This document shows positions 38,381 through 47,294 of a stretch of 64,000 nt of DNA, one piece after another. Source of the stretch: Falsiroseomonas selenitidurans (GTDB lineage Bacteria; Pseudomonadota; Alphaproteobacteria; Acetobacterales; Acetobacteraceae); NCBI RefSeq assembly GCF_012103215.1, contig NZ_JAAVNE010000020.1, forward strand, positions 27,555-91,554, read 5' to 3'. Under the pieces are notes generated by a model. The model did not search any database. It was given only the letters and a program-made list of their open reading frames with translations, and was not told the DNA's origin. Every line of letters begins with the position of its first letter. Within the stretch, counting starts at the first letter, position 1. The translations under genes and the position numbers were made by a program.

Positions 38381-41170
38381 TCAGCCGAAGGCGCCGACCT
38401 CGTGCACGATCACGGCGGAGCATTCCCGCACCAGGGCGAACAGCCGGGCCATGGGTGTGAACAGCGCCGCGTGCTCGGCGGCGTAGGAAGCCCCGCCGCG
38501 GCCCGGCGCGGGTTCGTGGAAATCCAGCCCGGTGGCGGGGTCCGGCCGGGCAGGGAAGACATCGGCCAGCAGCGACAGGGCGCGTTCCACGTCCAGTTGC
38601 AGGATGCCGCGCACCAGCGCCTCCCGCGTCGCGCCGTGGCGCGGGCTGAATTCCGGGATCTGCACGGCCAGCAGCCAGATGCGATGGATCAGCGCCAGCC
38701 GCAACGCATGCAGCAGCACAAGCCGGTCCGCCATGCGCGGCAGCGCCGGCCAGGCAGCGCGCAGCGCCAAGTGGTCCGCTTGCAGGCGGCGGAACATGCG
38801 CCGCACATCCGCTGAAAGGCCCAGCCTTTCCAGCGCCGCGGCCACGTCCATCAGCTCCTCCCGCCGCCCGGGGCGGGTGGTGGCGCCGGCGCGGTCCAGC
38901 CAGGGGCCGGGGTCCAGCGTGTCCACCCCCGCGCGCAGCACGCCGAGGTCCGAATACGCCGCGGCGCGGGCGGCCATGGCAACGGCGCGGGCGAAGCGCG
39001 GGCTTTTCGCCAGCATGTCGGCGAAGCCGTCCGGATTGGCGGCCACCGCCGCGCCCAGCCCGTGCAGCGTGTTCGCCAGCCAGCCCATCTGGTGCAGGAT
39101 GGCGTTGTTGGGGATGGCCCGCAGCTGCGACGGGTGGCTGATGCGCGCCGGCCCGCCCATGTCCGACTGCCGTGCCGCGGGGCGCGACCCGGTGCGGTCC
39201 AGCAGGCCGGGGCCGAAAGCGCCCAGCAGCGCGGCGTAGCCGGGATCCTCCACCAGCACCTGCATCTCGCGCCGGATGGTGGCGAAGAAGTCGGCGCCGT
39301 AGTCGCTTTCGGCATAGATCGGGTCCGGCTCCGCCGGTGGGGCGGCAAAGGCGTGCTCGGCGATGCGGGCGATGGTGGCGATGGCCAGCGCCGGGGTGCC
39401 GAACAGCAGGTAGCCGTCGCCGCCCTGGAAGCTGCTCTCCTCCCGCAGCTTCAGCCCGGCACGGCCCAGTGCGGCGCGGGCCTGGGGCGGGGAGAGGTAG
39501 GCCAGCCGATCCGCGAGGCTGTCCGGATGCCCGCCGCGGCCGATGCTCTCGCCATGCGTGTCGAACAGCACCAGCTCGATGTCCGAGAGCCCGTGCCGGC
39601 GCAGCTGGTCCGCCAGGCGCAGCTTCAGGCGCTCCGCCAGGTAGCTGGCGGGCAGCTGGCCGACATAGCGGCCGGAATCGGAATAGCCGAATTGCAGGCA
39701 CAACCGGCCATGGGCGCGCAGATAGTCGCGGAAGACGGGGCTGCGCAACGCCTCCTCCACCACCTTGTCGCCGCGCTCCAGCGCTTCTGCCGTCTCGAAC
39801 AGGGGCGAGATCTCGATGTGCTGGTCGATGCCCAGGCGCTTGGCCAGCCAAAGGGCGCCGAGCAGCGTGTAGCCGCTTTCGGTCTCCGCGATCAGGAAGC
39901 GCACGGGCTGGCTGGCATCCACATGCTTGACGATCTGCGCCACTGTCATCATCAGCCGCACGGCGGAAGCCTGTTCCGCCATCAGCGCGCCGAAATCCAC
40001 CGGCTGCGCCTGCACCTCGCCCAGCGCCGCATTCATCGCCGCCAGCAGGCCGCGGCGGCTGGCCATGTCGTCCGGGCTGGCGGTCAGCCCCAGGCGCTGG
40101 CGCAGCGCGTTGTGGATCTGGCTGGCGTTGAGCCGCGTATGCGTATGCGCCAGCGCCAGGCCATGCGCCGCCAGTCCCGCCCGGGCCACGGCCAGCGCCC
40201 GGCAGGCGGCCTCGTCCGCCGCCGCCGCCATGGCGGCGGGGAACAGGCCGAGCAGCGGCCCGGGATCGGTCAGCGCCGCCGCCCGTTCGCCGATCAGCAC
40301 CGCAGCGAAGCCCTGCACCGCCTCCGGAACCGGGGTCTGCGGCAGGGCTTCCAGCTGCCGCGCCACCGCGGCCTCGGCCTCGGCCACCCGGCGGGCAATC
40401 GGCGCGGCGCAAGGGCCGATGGCGGCCAGTTGCGCCGCCAGCCGCTGCAATTGCAGACGCTTCATGGTCAGCCGCAGGCCAATCGTGTCCCACCAGCCGA
40501 TATCGGTGCGGCCATCCGTGTCGTAGCCGACCCAGGAGGTCAGCAGGATCGGCGCCGGCAGCAGCGCCTGCCAGCGGTCGCCCCAGATGCCGCCCGCCGC
40601 GCGCAGCAGCGCATCGTTCAGCGCATCCAGGGCATCCCGCCCGCGCTGGATGGCGGAAGCGGCCTGAACGAATTCCTCGGTCAGCGTCGGCGCTGCCGGG
40701 CGATGCGACAGGCCGCCGGGGAAATTGGCGCCGGAGGCCGAAGCCGCCACCGCCGCGCCAGTGGCCGGCGGCAGGGAGAAGGTGGGATGCGCGGTGAAGA
40801 CGGCGGCGAAGCGCGGCCGCTCCACCATCTCCCGGAAGGTGGCGAAGGGCACCGGGCTGTCCTGCGGATCCGGCCGCACCAGCCGCGCCGCAAGCGCTTC
40901 CAGCGCCGGGCCGCCGCGGTCCAGCCCGACATAGGCGGCAAGGCGCCGGGCGCGTTCCGCCGCGGCACCATCGGCCAGCCGCGCGAGGATGACGGCGACC
41001 GCCTCCGCATCGAGGCGACCATCATCCAGTCGCCGGCTGATCGCCAGCGCGATCAGCAGGACCGGGTCGCCAAAGGGGTCGGTGGCCGCAGCCTCCCGCG
41101 CCTCACGCAGGCGCAGCAGCAGCTCGGCGATGGTGTCGCGGGCGGGATCCGCCGGGGGGGCGTCGTTCAT
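38381..41170 (-). CDS. Phosphoenolpyruvate carboxylase family protein, divergent
   Basis: 929 residues from the ATG at 41170, normal length for PEPC. Family landmarks are FTAHPT (125-130), SWVGYDTDG (212-220, in place of GGDRDG), SPLFET with metal ligand E459, GYSDSG with metal ligand D498, GRGG (544-547) and LRAIP (683-687). However the glycine-rich catalytic loop reads FDTHGESIGRGGHP where E. coli has FHGRGGSIGRGGAP, so the residues matching His579 and Arg581 are Asp and His; the KDAG lysine is Arg, the TQNR arginine is absent, and the C-terminal NTG is missing. It is a PEPC relative whose carboxylase activity is doubtful. No allosteric partner genes nearby. Confidence 0.8.
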   Translation of the reverse strand: MNDAPPADPARDTIAELLLRLREAREAAATDPFGDPVLLIALAISRRLDDGRLDAEAVAVILARLADGAAAERARRLAAYVGLDRGGPALEALAARLVRPDPQDSPVPFATFREMVERPRFAAVFTAHPTFSLPPATGAAVAASASGANFPGGLSHRPAAPTLTEEFVQAASAIQRGRDALDALNDALLRAAGGIWGDRWQALLPAPILLTSWVGYDTDGRTDIGWWDTIGLRLTMKRLQLQRLAAQLAAIGPCAAPIARRVAEAEAAVARQLEALPQTPVPEAVQGFAAVLIGERAAALTDPGPLLGLFPAAMAAAADEAACRALAVARAGLAAHGLALAHTHTRLNASQIHNALRQRLGLTASPDDMASRRGLLAAMNAALGEVQAQPVDFGALMAEQASAVRLMMTVAQIVKHVDASQPVRFLIAETESGYTLLGALWLAKRLGIDQHIEISPLFETAEALERGDKVVEEALRSPVFRDYLRAHGRLCLQFGYSDSGRYVGQLPASYLAERLKLRLADQLRRHGLSDIELVLFDTHGESIGRGGHPDSLADRLAYLSPPQARAALGRAGLKLREESSFQGGDGYLLFGTPALAIATIARIAEHAFAAPPAEPDPIYAESDYGADFFATIRREMQVLVEDPGYAALLGAFGPGLLDRTGSRPAARQSDMGGPARISHPSQLRAIPNNAILHQMGWLANTLHGLGAAVAANPDGFADMLAKSPRFARAVAMAARAAAYSDLGVLRAGVDTLDPGPWLDRAGATTRPGRREELMDVAAALERLGLSADVRRMFRRLQADHLALRAAWPALPRMADRLVLLHALRLALIHRIWLLAVQIPEFSPRHGATREALVRGILQLDVERALSLLADVFPARPDPATGLDFHEPAPGRGGASYAAEHAALFTPMARLFALVRECSAVIVHEVGAFG

Positions 41171-41260
41171 GGCCAGCCCATGCTGCATCTGCGAAGGGTG
41201 CTTTCGCCAGCGGATTTTGCAGCGCGGCAGACGGCGGCACGAAGGCACCCTCAGCGCGGT

Positions 41261-41941
41261 TCAGGCGGTGGCTGGCGAGGCCGGGCGCAGCGCCGCGACG
41301 ATCCAGGCCAGGCCGATCGCCACCAGCCATGCCTCCCACGCCATGAAGGCGATGGGCGCGGCTTCCACAACCGGCAGGGCGGGCAGGCCGGCGGCCAGCG
41401 GTTCGCTCAGCCCCAGCAGCCACAGCGGCAGCAGCAGCAGGCCGAAGGCGGCCAGCCAGGGCTGGCGCGGGGCCAGGGCCAGGGAAAGCCGCAGCGTCCA
41501 GGCACAGAGCAGCACCTGACCCAGCACCTCCCCCACCCCGGCGCCGGCGAACTGGTGCAGCGCGATATAGGCGGCTGCCATGGCCACCTGCGTCACCTCC
41601 GTCGCGCCCGGCGCCTGGTGCGCGGCGGCCAGCACCGGCACGGCGACCACCCAGCGCAGCAGGCCCGCTGCCATGGCCAGGGCGGCGGCGGGGGCGAGCC
41701 AGCCCTGGCCCGAAAGGCCGGCGCGGCGTTCTGCCATCGGCCCGATCCAGGCAAAGGCCAAGGCGCCGGCGGCAAAGGCGATCCAGGCCACCACCAGCGC
41801 CGGACCGGCGGCGTGGAAGCGGGCCATCACCTCGCCCGGCGGCAGGCGCAGCACGTCGTCATAGCCGAACAGGACGGACAGCACAGTGAAGGCGGCGTTC
41901 AGCACCAGGACGAGGAGGATCAGCGCAAGGCCGGGGATCAT
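41261..41941 (-). CDS. DUF4386-like integral membrane protein
   Basis: 226 residues with six to seven membrane helices from the ATG at 41941. Layout and length resemble DUF4386 proteins, with an LNAAFTVLSVLFGYDDVLRL loop and a PLAAGLPALPVVEAAPIAFM segment near the end. It overlaps the TetR gene by 4 nt, so it is probably the gene that regulator controls. No function known. Confidence 0.75.
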   Translation of the reverse strand: MIPGLALILLVLVLNAAFTVLSVLFGYDDVLRLPPGEVMARFHAAGPALVVAWIAFAAGALAFAWIGPMAERRAGLSGQGWLAPAAALAMAAGLLRWVVAVPVLAAAHQAPGATEVTQVAMAAAYIALHQFAGAGVGEVLGQVLLCAWTLRLSLALAPRQPWLAAFGLLLLPLWLLGLSEPLAAGLPALPVVEAAPIAFMAWEAWLVAIGLAWIVAALRPASPATA

Positions 41942-42594
41942 GGCGCGTCCTCCGGCGCCGGCCCGTAGGCACGGTCCACCAGGAAGGCCAGCGCCGCGTC
42001 CAGCCGCGCCTGGCCCTCCGGAGTCGCCAGGTCGAGGCCCGCGAAGCGGCCCATGCTGCGTCTCGCGAGCGTCATGTAATGCAGTGCCGCCAGCAGCACG
42101 GCGTTGACGGCCGGCGCGTCGACGCCTGCCGGCGGGCTGCTGCCGCGCAGCATCCCGCCCACCCATTGGCCGAAGGCGGCGCTGCGGGCGGCGTCCAGCT
42201 TGCGCAGCGGGGCGCCGGTCTCGGCCAGCTCCCAGGCCAGCAGCCGCTGCAGGGCGAGGTCGCCGCGCAGGCCCTCGGCATAGGCCGAGAGCAGCGTGCC
42301 GATGCGGTTGCCGTAGGCAGCGCCTTCCGGCAGTTCGGGCGGCGGGCCGGCGAGCCAGAGGGCAATGTCCTCGCCCAGCGACTCCAGCAGCCCGTCCATG
42401 CCGCCGAAATAGCGGTAGATCAGCTTCTTGTCGCAACCGGCCTCGGCGGCGACGGCGTTCGGGCCGAGCGCGGTGAAGCCGTCCCGCGCCAGGACTCGGA
42501 TTGCGGCCTGCATCAGGCCGCGGGCGGTGGCATCGCGGTCGCGCGACCGCGGGGTGGCGGCGTCGCGCGGCCGCGGGGTGGGTGCCGGGCTCAT
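41938..42594 (-). CDS. TetR family transcriptional regulator
   Basis: 218 residues. HTH region: LMQAAIRVLARDGFTALGPN followed by AVAAEAGCDKKLIYRYFGG, the classic TetR recognition helix. The first 25 residues are a Arg/Pro/Asp-rich tail. Middle gene of a DUF3313-TetR-DUF4386 operon (4-nt overlaps both sides). Ligand unknown. Confidence 0.9.
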   Translation of the reverse strand: MSPAPTPRPRDAATPRSRDRDATARGLMQAAIRVLARDGFTALGPNAVAAEAGCDKKLIYRYFGGMDGLLESLGEDIALWLAGPPPELPEGAAYGNRIGTLLSAYAEGLRGDLALQRLLAWELAETGAPLRKLDAARSAAFGQWVGGMLRGSSPPAGVDAPAVNAVLLAALHYMTLARRSMGRFAGLDLATPEGQARLDAALAFLVDRAYGPAPEDAP

Positions 42595-43226
42595 CGGGCG
42601 TCGGCCCAGTTCTGCGGGCGGCGCGGCAGCTGGGCAGCCAGGGCGGCGGCGTGGCGGGCCAGCGCGGCGCGCGCATGGCCATGTGCGCGATAGTAGTTCA
42701 GCGGCCCGCCGAGCCAGGGCGTCGCGTTGCCATGGGTGGACAGCGCCGCCAGGCGCTCGCCGGTGGTGGCGTCCACCACCTCGGCCTCGGAAGCCGCGCC
42801 GCCGCCGGTGACCGGGCCGATGAGCAGCGTGGTCGCCAGGTTCAGCCTGACATTGGCCCGCTCGTAGCCGGTGATGGCGGCGCGCACGCGCAGCGACTCT
42901 GCCGGATTGGCCGGCGCGGCGTCCAGCAGGAGGTAGTTGCGGGCGGCGAAGGCCTCCCGCAGCGCGGCGCGGTAGCTGGCGCGCAGCGCCGCGAGCTCGG
43001 CCGCATCCGGGGCCTCCGGCGCGCCGGCGCCGGGGCTGAAGGCGACCTCCTCCACCCAGACGCTGCGATAGCCGCGCAGGCGGTCCGGCACGGCGGTGAA
43101 GGCGCGGCTGCCATCCTCGGCCGCGGGCGGCGGGGCGGCGAGGAAGCCGGTGGCGGTGGTCTGCTGGCCGGCGCAGGCGGCGAGGAGCAGCAAGGCGGCC
43201 AGGGTGGCGGAACGGCGCGGGATCAT
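42591..43226 (-). CDS. DUF3313 lipoprotein
   Basis: 211 residues from the ATG at 43226; a lipobox LLLAACAG lies at residues 9-16. The core GYRSVWVEEVAFSPG, ANVRLNLATTLLIGPVTGGG and EAEVVDATTGERLAAL fits DUF3313. Likely an envelope lipoprotein. First gene of the operon with TetR and DUF4386. Confidence 0.82.
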   Translation of the reverse strand: MIPRRSATLAALLLLAACAGQQTTATGFLAAPPPAAEDGSRAFTAVPDRLRGYRSVWVEEVAFSPGAGAPEAPDAAELAALRASYRAALREAFAARNYLLLDAAPANPAESLRVRAAITGYERANVRLNLATTLLIGPVTGGGAASEAEVVDATTGERLAALSTHGNATPWLGGPLNYYRAHGHARAALARHAAALAAQLPRRPQNWADAR

Positions 43227-43244
43227 CGGGGGTCTCCAGGAATT

Positions 43245-43292
43245 GTCACTGTGTGGAGACATTCATAAGTCACCGATTGGGGACATGCAAGC
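43245..43292. other. Two 24-bp tandem motifs, possible relic of an IS21-type end
   Basis: Two adjacent 24-bp units start at 43245 (GTCACTGTGTGGAGACAT) and 43269 (GTCACCGATTGGGGACAT), about two thirds identical. Repeated terminal motifs of this style (GTCACC, GGGGACAT) are found at IS21-family ends as I recall them. They lie 49 bp before the ribosome site of the first glpX copy, next to the duplicated block. No transposase gene remains. A promoter-region coincidence is possible. Confidence 0.3.
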
Positions 43293-43352
43293 CCCTTTTC
43301 GCCGCCCGCGGTTCAGGGCAATCAGGTCCGCACAGGATCCGGAGGATGACCC

Positions 43353-44369
43353 GTGGCTGAGACCGACACCCCGCATGACCGTCAGGTCCATGTCGACCGC
43401 AACCTGGCGCTGGAGCTGGTGCGCGTGACCGAGGCGGCGGGGCTGGCGGCCAGCCGCTGGATGGGCCGCGGCGACAAGAACGCCGCCGACGGCGCCGCCG
43501 TGGAAGCCATGCGCCGCGCCTTCGACACCGTCGCCATCTCCGGCACCGTGGTGATCGGCGAGGGCGAGATGGATGAGGCGCCGATGCTCTATATCGGCGA
43601 GAAGGTCGGCCTCTATGCCAAGGCGGGCGGCGGGCCGGAGGTGGACATCGCGGTGGACCCGCTGGAAGGCACCACCATCACCGCCAAGGGCGGCCCCAAC
43701 GCCATGGCCTGCGTGGCGCTCGCCCAGAAGGGCGGCTTCCTGCACGCGCCCGACATCTACATGGACAAGATCGCCGTCGGCCCCGGCCTGCCGGACGGCG
43801 TGGTGGACCTCGATGCCTCGGTGGAGGAAAACCTCCGGAACCTGGCCCGCGCCAAGGGCCGCAGCGTCACCGATCTCGTCGTCTGCCTGCTGGACCGCGA
43901 CCGGCACAAGGAGATCGTCAAGCGCTGCCGCGCCGCCGGCGCGCGCATCATGATGATCCCCGATGGCGACGTCTCCGGCGTCGTCGCCGTCTCCCAGATC
44001 GATACGGGCGTCGACATCTACCTCGGCTCCGGCGGGGCGCCGGAAGGCGTGCTGGCGGCCGCGGCGCTGCGCTGCATCGGCGGGCAGATGCAGGGCCGCC
44101 TGATCTTCGAGAACGAGGACCAGGTGCTGCGCGCCAAGGAAATGGGCATCACCGACCCGCAGCGCGTCTATTCCATGACCGACATGGCCAGGGGCGACGT
44201 GATGTTCGCCGCCACCGGCGTCACCACCGGCCCGATGCTGCGCGGCGTGCGCGACTTCGGCAAGGGCGCCATCACCCATTCCATCGTCATGCGCTCCAAG
44301 TCCGGCACGGTCCGGTACGTCGAAGGGCACCACAATTTCGCGCTGAAGCCCGCGGCCTTCGCCGGTTGA
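43353..44369 (+). CDS. glpX: Class II fructose-1,6-bisphosphatase GlpX, copy A
   Basis: 338 residues with a GTG start 7 nt after GGAGGA. GlpX hallmarks: GTVVIGEGEMDEAPMLYIG (metal site), VDPLEGTTITAKG and ALRCIGGQMQGRL. It dephosphorylates fructose-1,6-bisphosphate in gluconeogenesis. It differs from copy B (47295-48299) by four extra residues near the N-terminus (TDTP) and one substitution (E for D near residue 254). This copy is followed only by a fragment of recJ. Both copies look functional. Confidence 0.93.
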   Translation: MAETDTPHDRQVHVDRNLALELVRVTEAAGLAASRWMGRGDKNAADGAAVEAMRRAFDTVAISGTVVIGEGEMDEAPMLYIGEKVGLYAKAGGGPEVDIAVDPLEGTTITAKGGPNAMACVALAQKGGFLHAPDIYMDKIAVGPGLPDGVVDLDASVEENLRNLARAKGRSVTDLVVCLLDRDRHKEIVKRCRAAGARIMMIPDGDVSGVVAVSQIDTGVDIYLGSGGAPEGVLAAAALRCIGGQMQGRLIFENEDQVLRAKEMGITDPQRVYSMTDMARGDVMFAATGVTTGPMLRGVRDFGKGAITHSIVMRSKSGTVRYVEGHHNFALKPAAFAG

Positions 44370-44424
44370 ACGACGCCGCCACCCCACCCGCTGACAACCT
44401 CGCGCCCGGCGTCGCCCGCAGCGC
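43373..44424 (+). repeat. Direct repeat, copy 1 (glpX plus 5' end of recJ)
   Basis: 1,052 bp matching 47303-48354 at a constant offset of 3,930 bp with no indels. By eye there are only five mismatches (43456, 43574, 43832, 44117 and 44406), about 99.5% identity. Outside the block the ribosome-site region is related but diverged upstream, and sequence diverges abruptly downstream. Confidence 0.95.
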
Positions 44425-44432
44425 CAGGGCGT
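44366..44432 (+). pseudogene. recJ 5' fragment left by the duplication
   Basis: The first 19-20 codons of recJ (MNDAATPPADNLAPGVARSA) follow glpX copy A with the same 4-nt overlap as at the intact locus. They match 48296-48354 with one change (P for L), then the sequence leaves recJ. The frame drifts to a stop at 44554 with no recJ similarity. The GCGCCAGGGCG at the break also occurs in recJ at 48374, suggesting a short-homology junction. Confidence 0.85.
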
Positions 44433-44669
44433 CGGGCCGCGCCGTGGTGACCGAACGGGCCGTGCTGGCCCGCATGGAGCGCTCGATAGGGTGGTCGAGG
44501 CGGCTGCGGTCATTCTCCGCCTCGAACACCTGCAACAGGCGCGCAACCATGTGACGACGGTTGCACGGCGCCGATAGGCCGCGCAGCAAACGCCGCACGG
44601 GGCGGCATCCGCCCGTAACGCCGCCGAACGAGATTGCCGTCCGTCATCAGGACGCACGGAGATCCCGCC
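44433..44669. other. Region between the recJ fragment and the RTX gene
   Basis: 237 bp with no clear gene. On the - strand, 44551 down to 44433 reads as high-GC3 codons starting MVARLLQVFEAENDRSRLDH and running into the duplicated block. It could be the 5' end of an unrelated gene cut by the rearrangement, but the + frame has nearly as strong a GC3 bias. It must also hold the RTX promoter, which was not recognised. Confidence 0.4.
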
Positions 44670-47126
44670 ATGCCCATCATCCTCAACCTCGGCTATTCGA
44701 AGCCAAAACTGAACGACACGCTGGACGGCGGCGCGCTCGACGATCTGCTGGATGGCGGGGCCGGCCACGACCTGCTCAACGGCCTTGAAGGGGCTGATAC
44801 GCTGATCGGCGGCACCGGCCGCGACACGCTCCTCGGCGGCGAGGGCAACGACCGGCTCGACCTCACCCACGCCGCCACCGGCGACACCCTCGAGCGCGCC
44901 GAAGGTGGCGCCGGCAACGACCTGCTGATGGGCCATGCGACCGCGGTGGCCACGGCGAACGTGTTCCTGATCGGCGGCGCCGGCAACGACACGATCCAGG
45001 GCTTCGGCGTGCGGGACAACATCGCCGACTACGCCGACCGCACGCAGGCCATCAACGCCCGGCTCGGCAATGCCAGCTCCACCAGCGGCACGGCGAAGAT
45101 CGGCACCGAGACCGACGTGCTCGACAACGTCGTGCGCATCCGCGCCACCGCCTTCAACGACACGCTCTATGGTGGCTGGCAGGACGAGACCTTCATGCCC
45201 GGCCACGGCGCGGATACGATCAGCGGCGGCAACGGCCAGGACTGGCTCGACTATTCCGACGAGACCGTCGCCGTCACCGTGAACATCGCCACCGGCAAGG
45301 CGGTGGACGGCAGCGGCGCGACCGACGCCTTCAGCGGCATCGACGCCGCCTCCGGCGGCATGGGCAACGACACGCTGACCGGCAATTCTAAGGGCAACGT
45401 CTTCCGCGGCCTCGGCGGCAACGACAGCATCGACGGCGGCGGCAGCTGGGACTCCGTCCGCTACGACGGCAGCCACCTCGCGCCGATGGCCGCCACGGGC
45501 ATCGTTGCCAATCTGCAGACCGGCATCGTCTCCCAGGACGGCTACGGCGGCACCGATACGCTGGCCAATATCGAGGAGATCGCAGGCTCGCGCCTGAACG
45601 ACGACATCACCGGGCGCGACACCGGCAGCAACACCCACATCAAGGGCCTGGAAGGCAACGACACGCTGCGCGCGCCCTTCGCCGACAGCCGCGTCCTCGC
45701 CGACTACCGGGAGAGCCCCGGCGCGATCGAGATCAACCTCTCCGCGGTGGACGCCGTCTCCTCCTTCGGCAACCTGATCGAGGCGGGCACCGGCCGCGAC
45801 GGGCACGGCTACGTGGACAGCTTCGACAAGATCCAGGGCATCATCGGCACCAACCAGGGCGACTGGATCCAGGGCGGCGACCAGCCCTGGGAATATGGCG
45901 AGCGCCTGCTCGGCTGGGCCGGCGACGACACGATCATCGGCGGCTGGGGCGACGACACCATCTTCGGCGGCCAGGGCGTGGACGTGCTGGTCGGCAGCAA
46001 GGGCATGGATTTCCTCTCCTTCGCCGCCTATGCGGAGAGCGAGGGCGTGCAGACCCAGGGCGCCGTGGCCAGCCTGCTGACCGGCGTCATCGCCAATGAT
46101 GGCTGGGGAAATGTCGAATTCCTCGGCATCGGGCCCGACAACGAATTCGAGGTGCTGTTCGGCACCGCCTTCGGCGACGATTTCGAGGGCAAGAAGATCG
46201 ACGATGCCGGGGTGATCAGCGAGCAGATGGAATGCCAGCTTCGCGGCAGCCAGGGCGCCGACACGCTGCGTGCCGCCGAGGGTGACGAGCGCTGGGTCTC
46301 GGCCGACTACCTGACGGACGCGGATCTGGACGGCGACGGCTACGGCGTCACCGTCGACCTGGTTGCCCAGACCGGCATCGATGGCTGGGGCACCACCGAC
46401 ACGCTGGTGAACATCGGCGCCACCCGCGGCAGCCAGTTCCGCGATCTCCTGCTCGGCAACGACGGCGACAACTGGTTCCGCGGCGAAGGCGGCAACGACA
46501 CCTTCCATGGCGGCGAGGGGGTGGACCTGGCGAGCTGGTTCAGCAGCACGACCGGCGCGGTGGTGGACCTCGCCGCCGGCACGGCGCAGGACGGGCTCGG
46601 CGGCACCGACACCTTCACCTCGATCGAGCAGGTGGTCGGCTCGAAGGCGATGTCGGACACGATCTACGGCTCGGATGTCGCGAACCGGATTTCGGGCTAT
46701 GGCGGGAACGACCTGCTGGACGGCCGGGCCGGGCAGGACACGCTGTATGGCAATGACGGCGCCGACACGCTGATCGGCGGCGACGGCGCCGACAAGCTCA
46801 CCGGCGGGGCGGGGGCGGACCGCTTCCTCTGGGGCAATGCCTTGCAGGGCGGCGACACCGTGGCCGATTTCACGGCTGGCGACCGCCTCGCCTTCTCCAG
46901 CGCCGGCTTCGACCCGACGCTCTCGCTGGGGGCGCTCGACGCATCCCGCTTCGTGGCGGGGAACGGGGCGGTCGGGACCGGCAATCTGGGGCAGTTCGTC
47001 TACGACACCGCCAACGGCCAGCTTGCCTGGGACGCGGACGGCGCCGGGGCGGCGGCGGAGGTGCTCATCTGCACGCTCACCGGCGCCCCGGGCCTCGCGG
47101 CGAGCGACCTGCTGATCATCGGGTAG
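44670..47126 (+). CDS. RTX calcium-binding repeat protein, probable type I secreted
   Basis: 818 residues from the ATG at 44670 (GGAG site). Blocks of GGxGxDxLx nonapeptides occur at about 18-65, 235-265, 420-440, 600-620 and 665-715, separated by beta-rich modules with VDLxxGTAQDGxGGTDTFxxIE that recur at least four times. The end is a classic secretion-type tail: GADRFLWGN, GDTVADFTAGDRLAF and a final DLLIIG. No signal peptide, no catalytic domain visible; may be an adhesin or S-layer-like protein. No type I secretion genes are in the window. The gene is flanked by the glpX direct repeats. Confidence 0.88.
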   Translation: MPIILNLGYSKPKLNDTLDGGALDDLLDGGAGHDLLNGLEGADTLIGGTGRDTLLGGEGNDRLDLTHAATGDTLERAEGGAGNDLLMGHATAVATANVFLIGGAGNDTIQGFGVRDNIADYADRTQAINARLGNASSTSGTAKIGTETDVLDNVVRIRATAFNDTLYGGWQDETFMPGHGADTISGGNGQDWLDYSDETVAVTVNIATGKAVDGSGATDAFSGIDAASGGMGNDTLTGNSKGNVFRGLGGNDSIDGGGSWDSVRYDGSHLAPMAATGIVANLQTGIVSQDGYGGTDTLANIEEIAGSRLNDDITGRDTGSNTHIKGLEGNDTLRAPFADSRVLADYRESPGAIEINLSAVDAVSSFGNLIEAGTGRDGHGYVDSFDKIQGIIGTNQGDWIQGGDQPWEYGERLLGWAGDDTIIGGWGDDTIFGGQGVDVLVGSKGMDFLSFAAYAESEGVQTQGAVASLLTGVIANDGWGNVEFLGIGPDNEFEVLFGTAFGDDFEGKKIDDAGVISEQMECQLRGSQGADTLRAAEGDERWVSADYLTDADLDGDGYGVTVDLVAQTGIDGWGTTDTLVNIGATRGSQFRDLLLGNDGDNWFRGEGGNDTFHGGEGVDLASWFSSTTGAVVDLAAGTAQDGLGGTDTFTSIEQVVGSKAMSDTIYGSDVANRISGYGGNDLLDGRAGQDTLYGNDGADTLIGGDGADKLTGGAGADRFLWGNALQGGDTVADFTAGDRLAFSSAGFDPTLSLGALDASRFVAGNGAVGTGNLGQFVYDTANGQLAWDADGAGAAAEVLICTLTGAPGLAASDLLIIG

Positions 47127-47258
47127 GCCCGGGGCATCGCCACCCGTCGGGAACGGCGTGGCGATCCTCCCAGGTGGGACGGCATCCGACCTGATGCTGG
47201 CGGCCAGGGGTCGGAGGGGCGGCTCCGGCCGGGGGTGCCCTTCCACCGGTCAGGGTGC

Positions 47259-47267
47259 TGCTATAAG
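47259..47267 (+). promoter_or_regulatory. Candidate extended -10 of glpX copy B
   Basis: TGCTATAAG is an extended -10 (TGnTATAAT-like) 28 bp before the ATG of glpX copy B. No good -35 is present, as allowed for extended -10 promoters. The equivalent region of copy A has only CATAAG without TGn. Confidence 0.35.
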
Positions 47268-47294
47268 TCATGGCGAAGGCGTGGAGGATGAGAC

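Noticed and set aside
39062..41968. 968-codon + strand frame
   Set aside because: Runs antisense through the PEPC-like gene; its product is Gln/Arg/His rich with no motif, as expected of a GC3 shadow.
44730..46830. Periodic short DNA repeats that could suggest a CRISPR or minisatellite
   Set aside because: The period is that of RTX nonapeptide codons within an intact reading frame; there are no identical spacers or repeats. No CRISPR array was seen anywhere.
43263..47246. 1,327-codon open frame on the - strand
   Set aside because: It is antisense to glpX copy A and the RTX gene; high GC and repetitive RTX codons leave no stop codons. The product is low-complexity Val/Ala/Gly/His/Arg without any domain.
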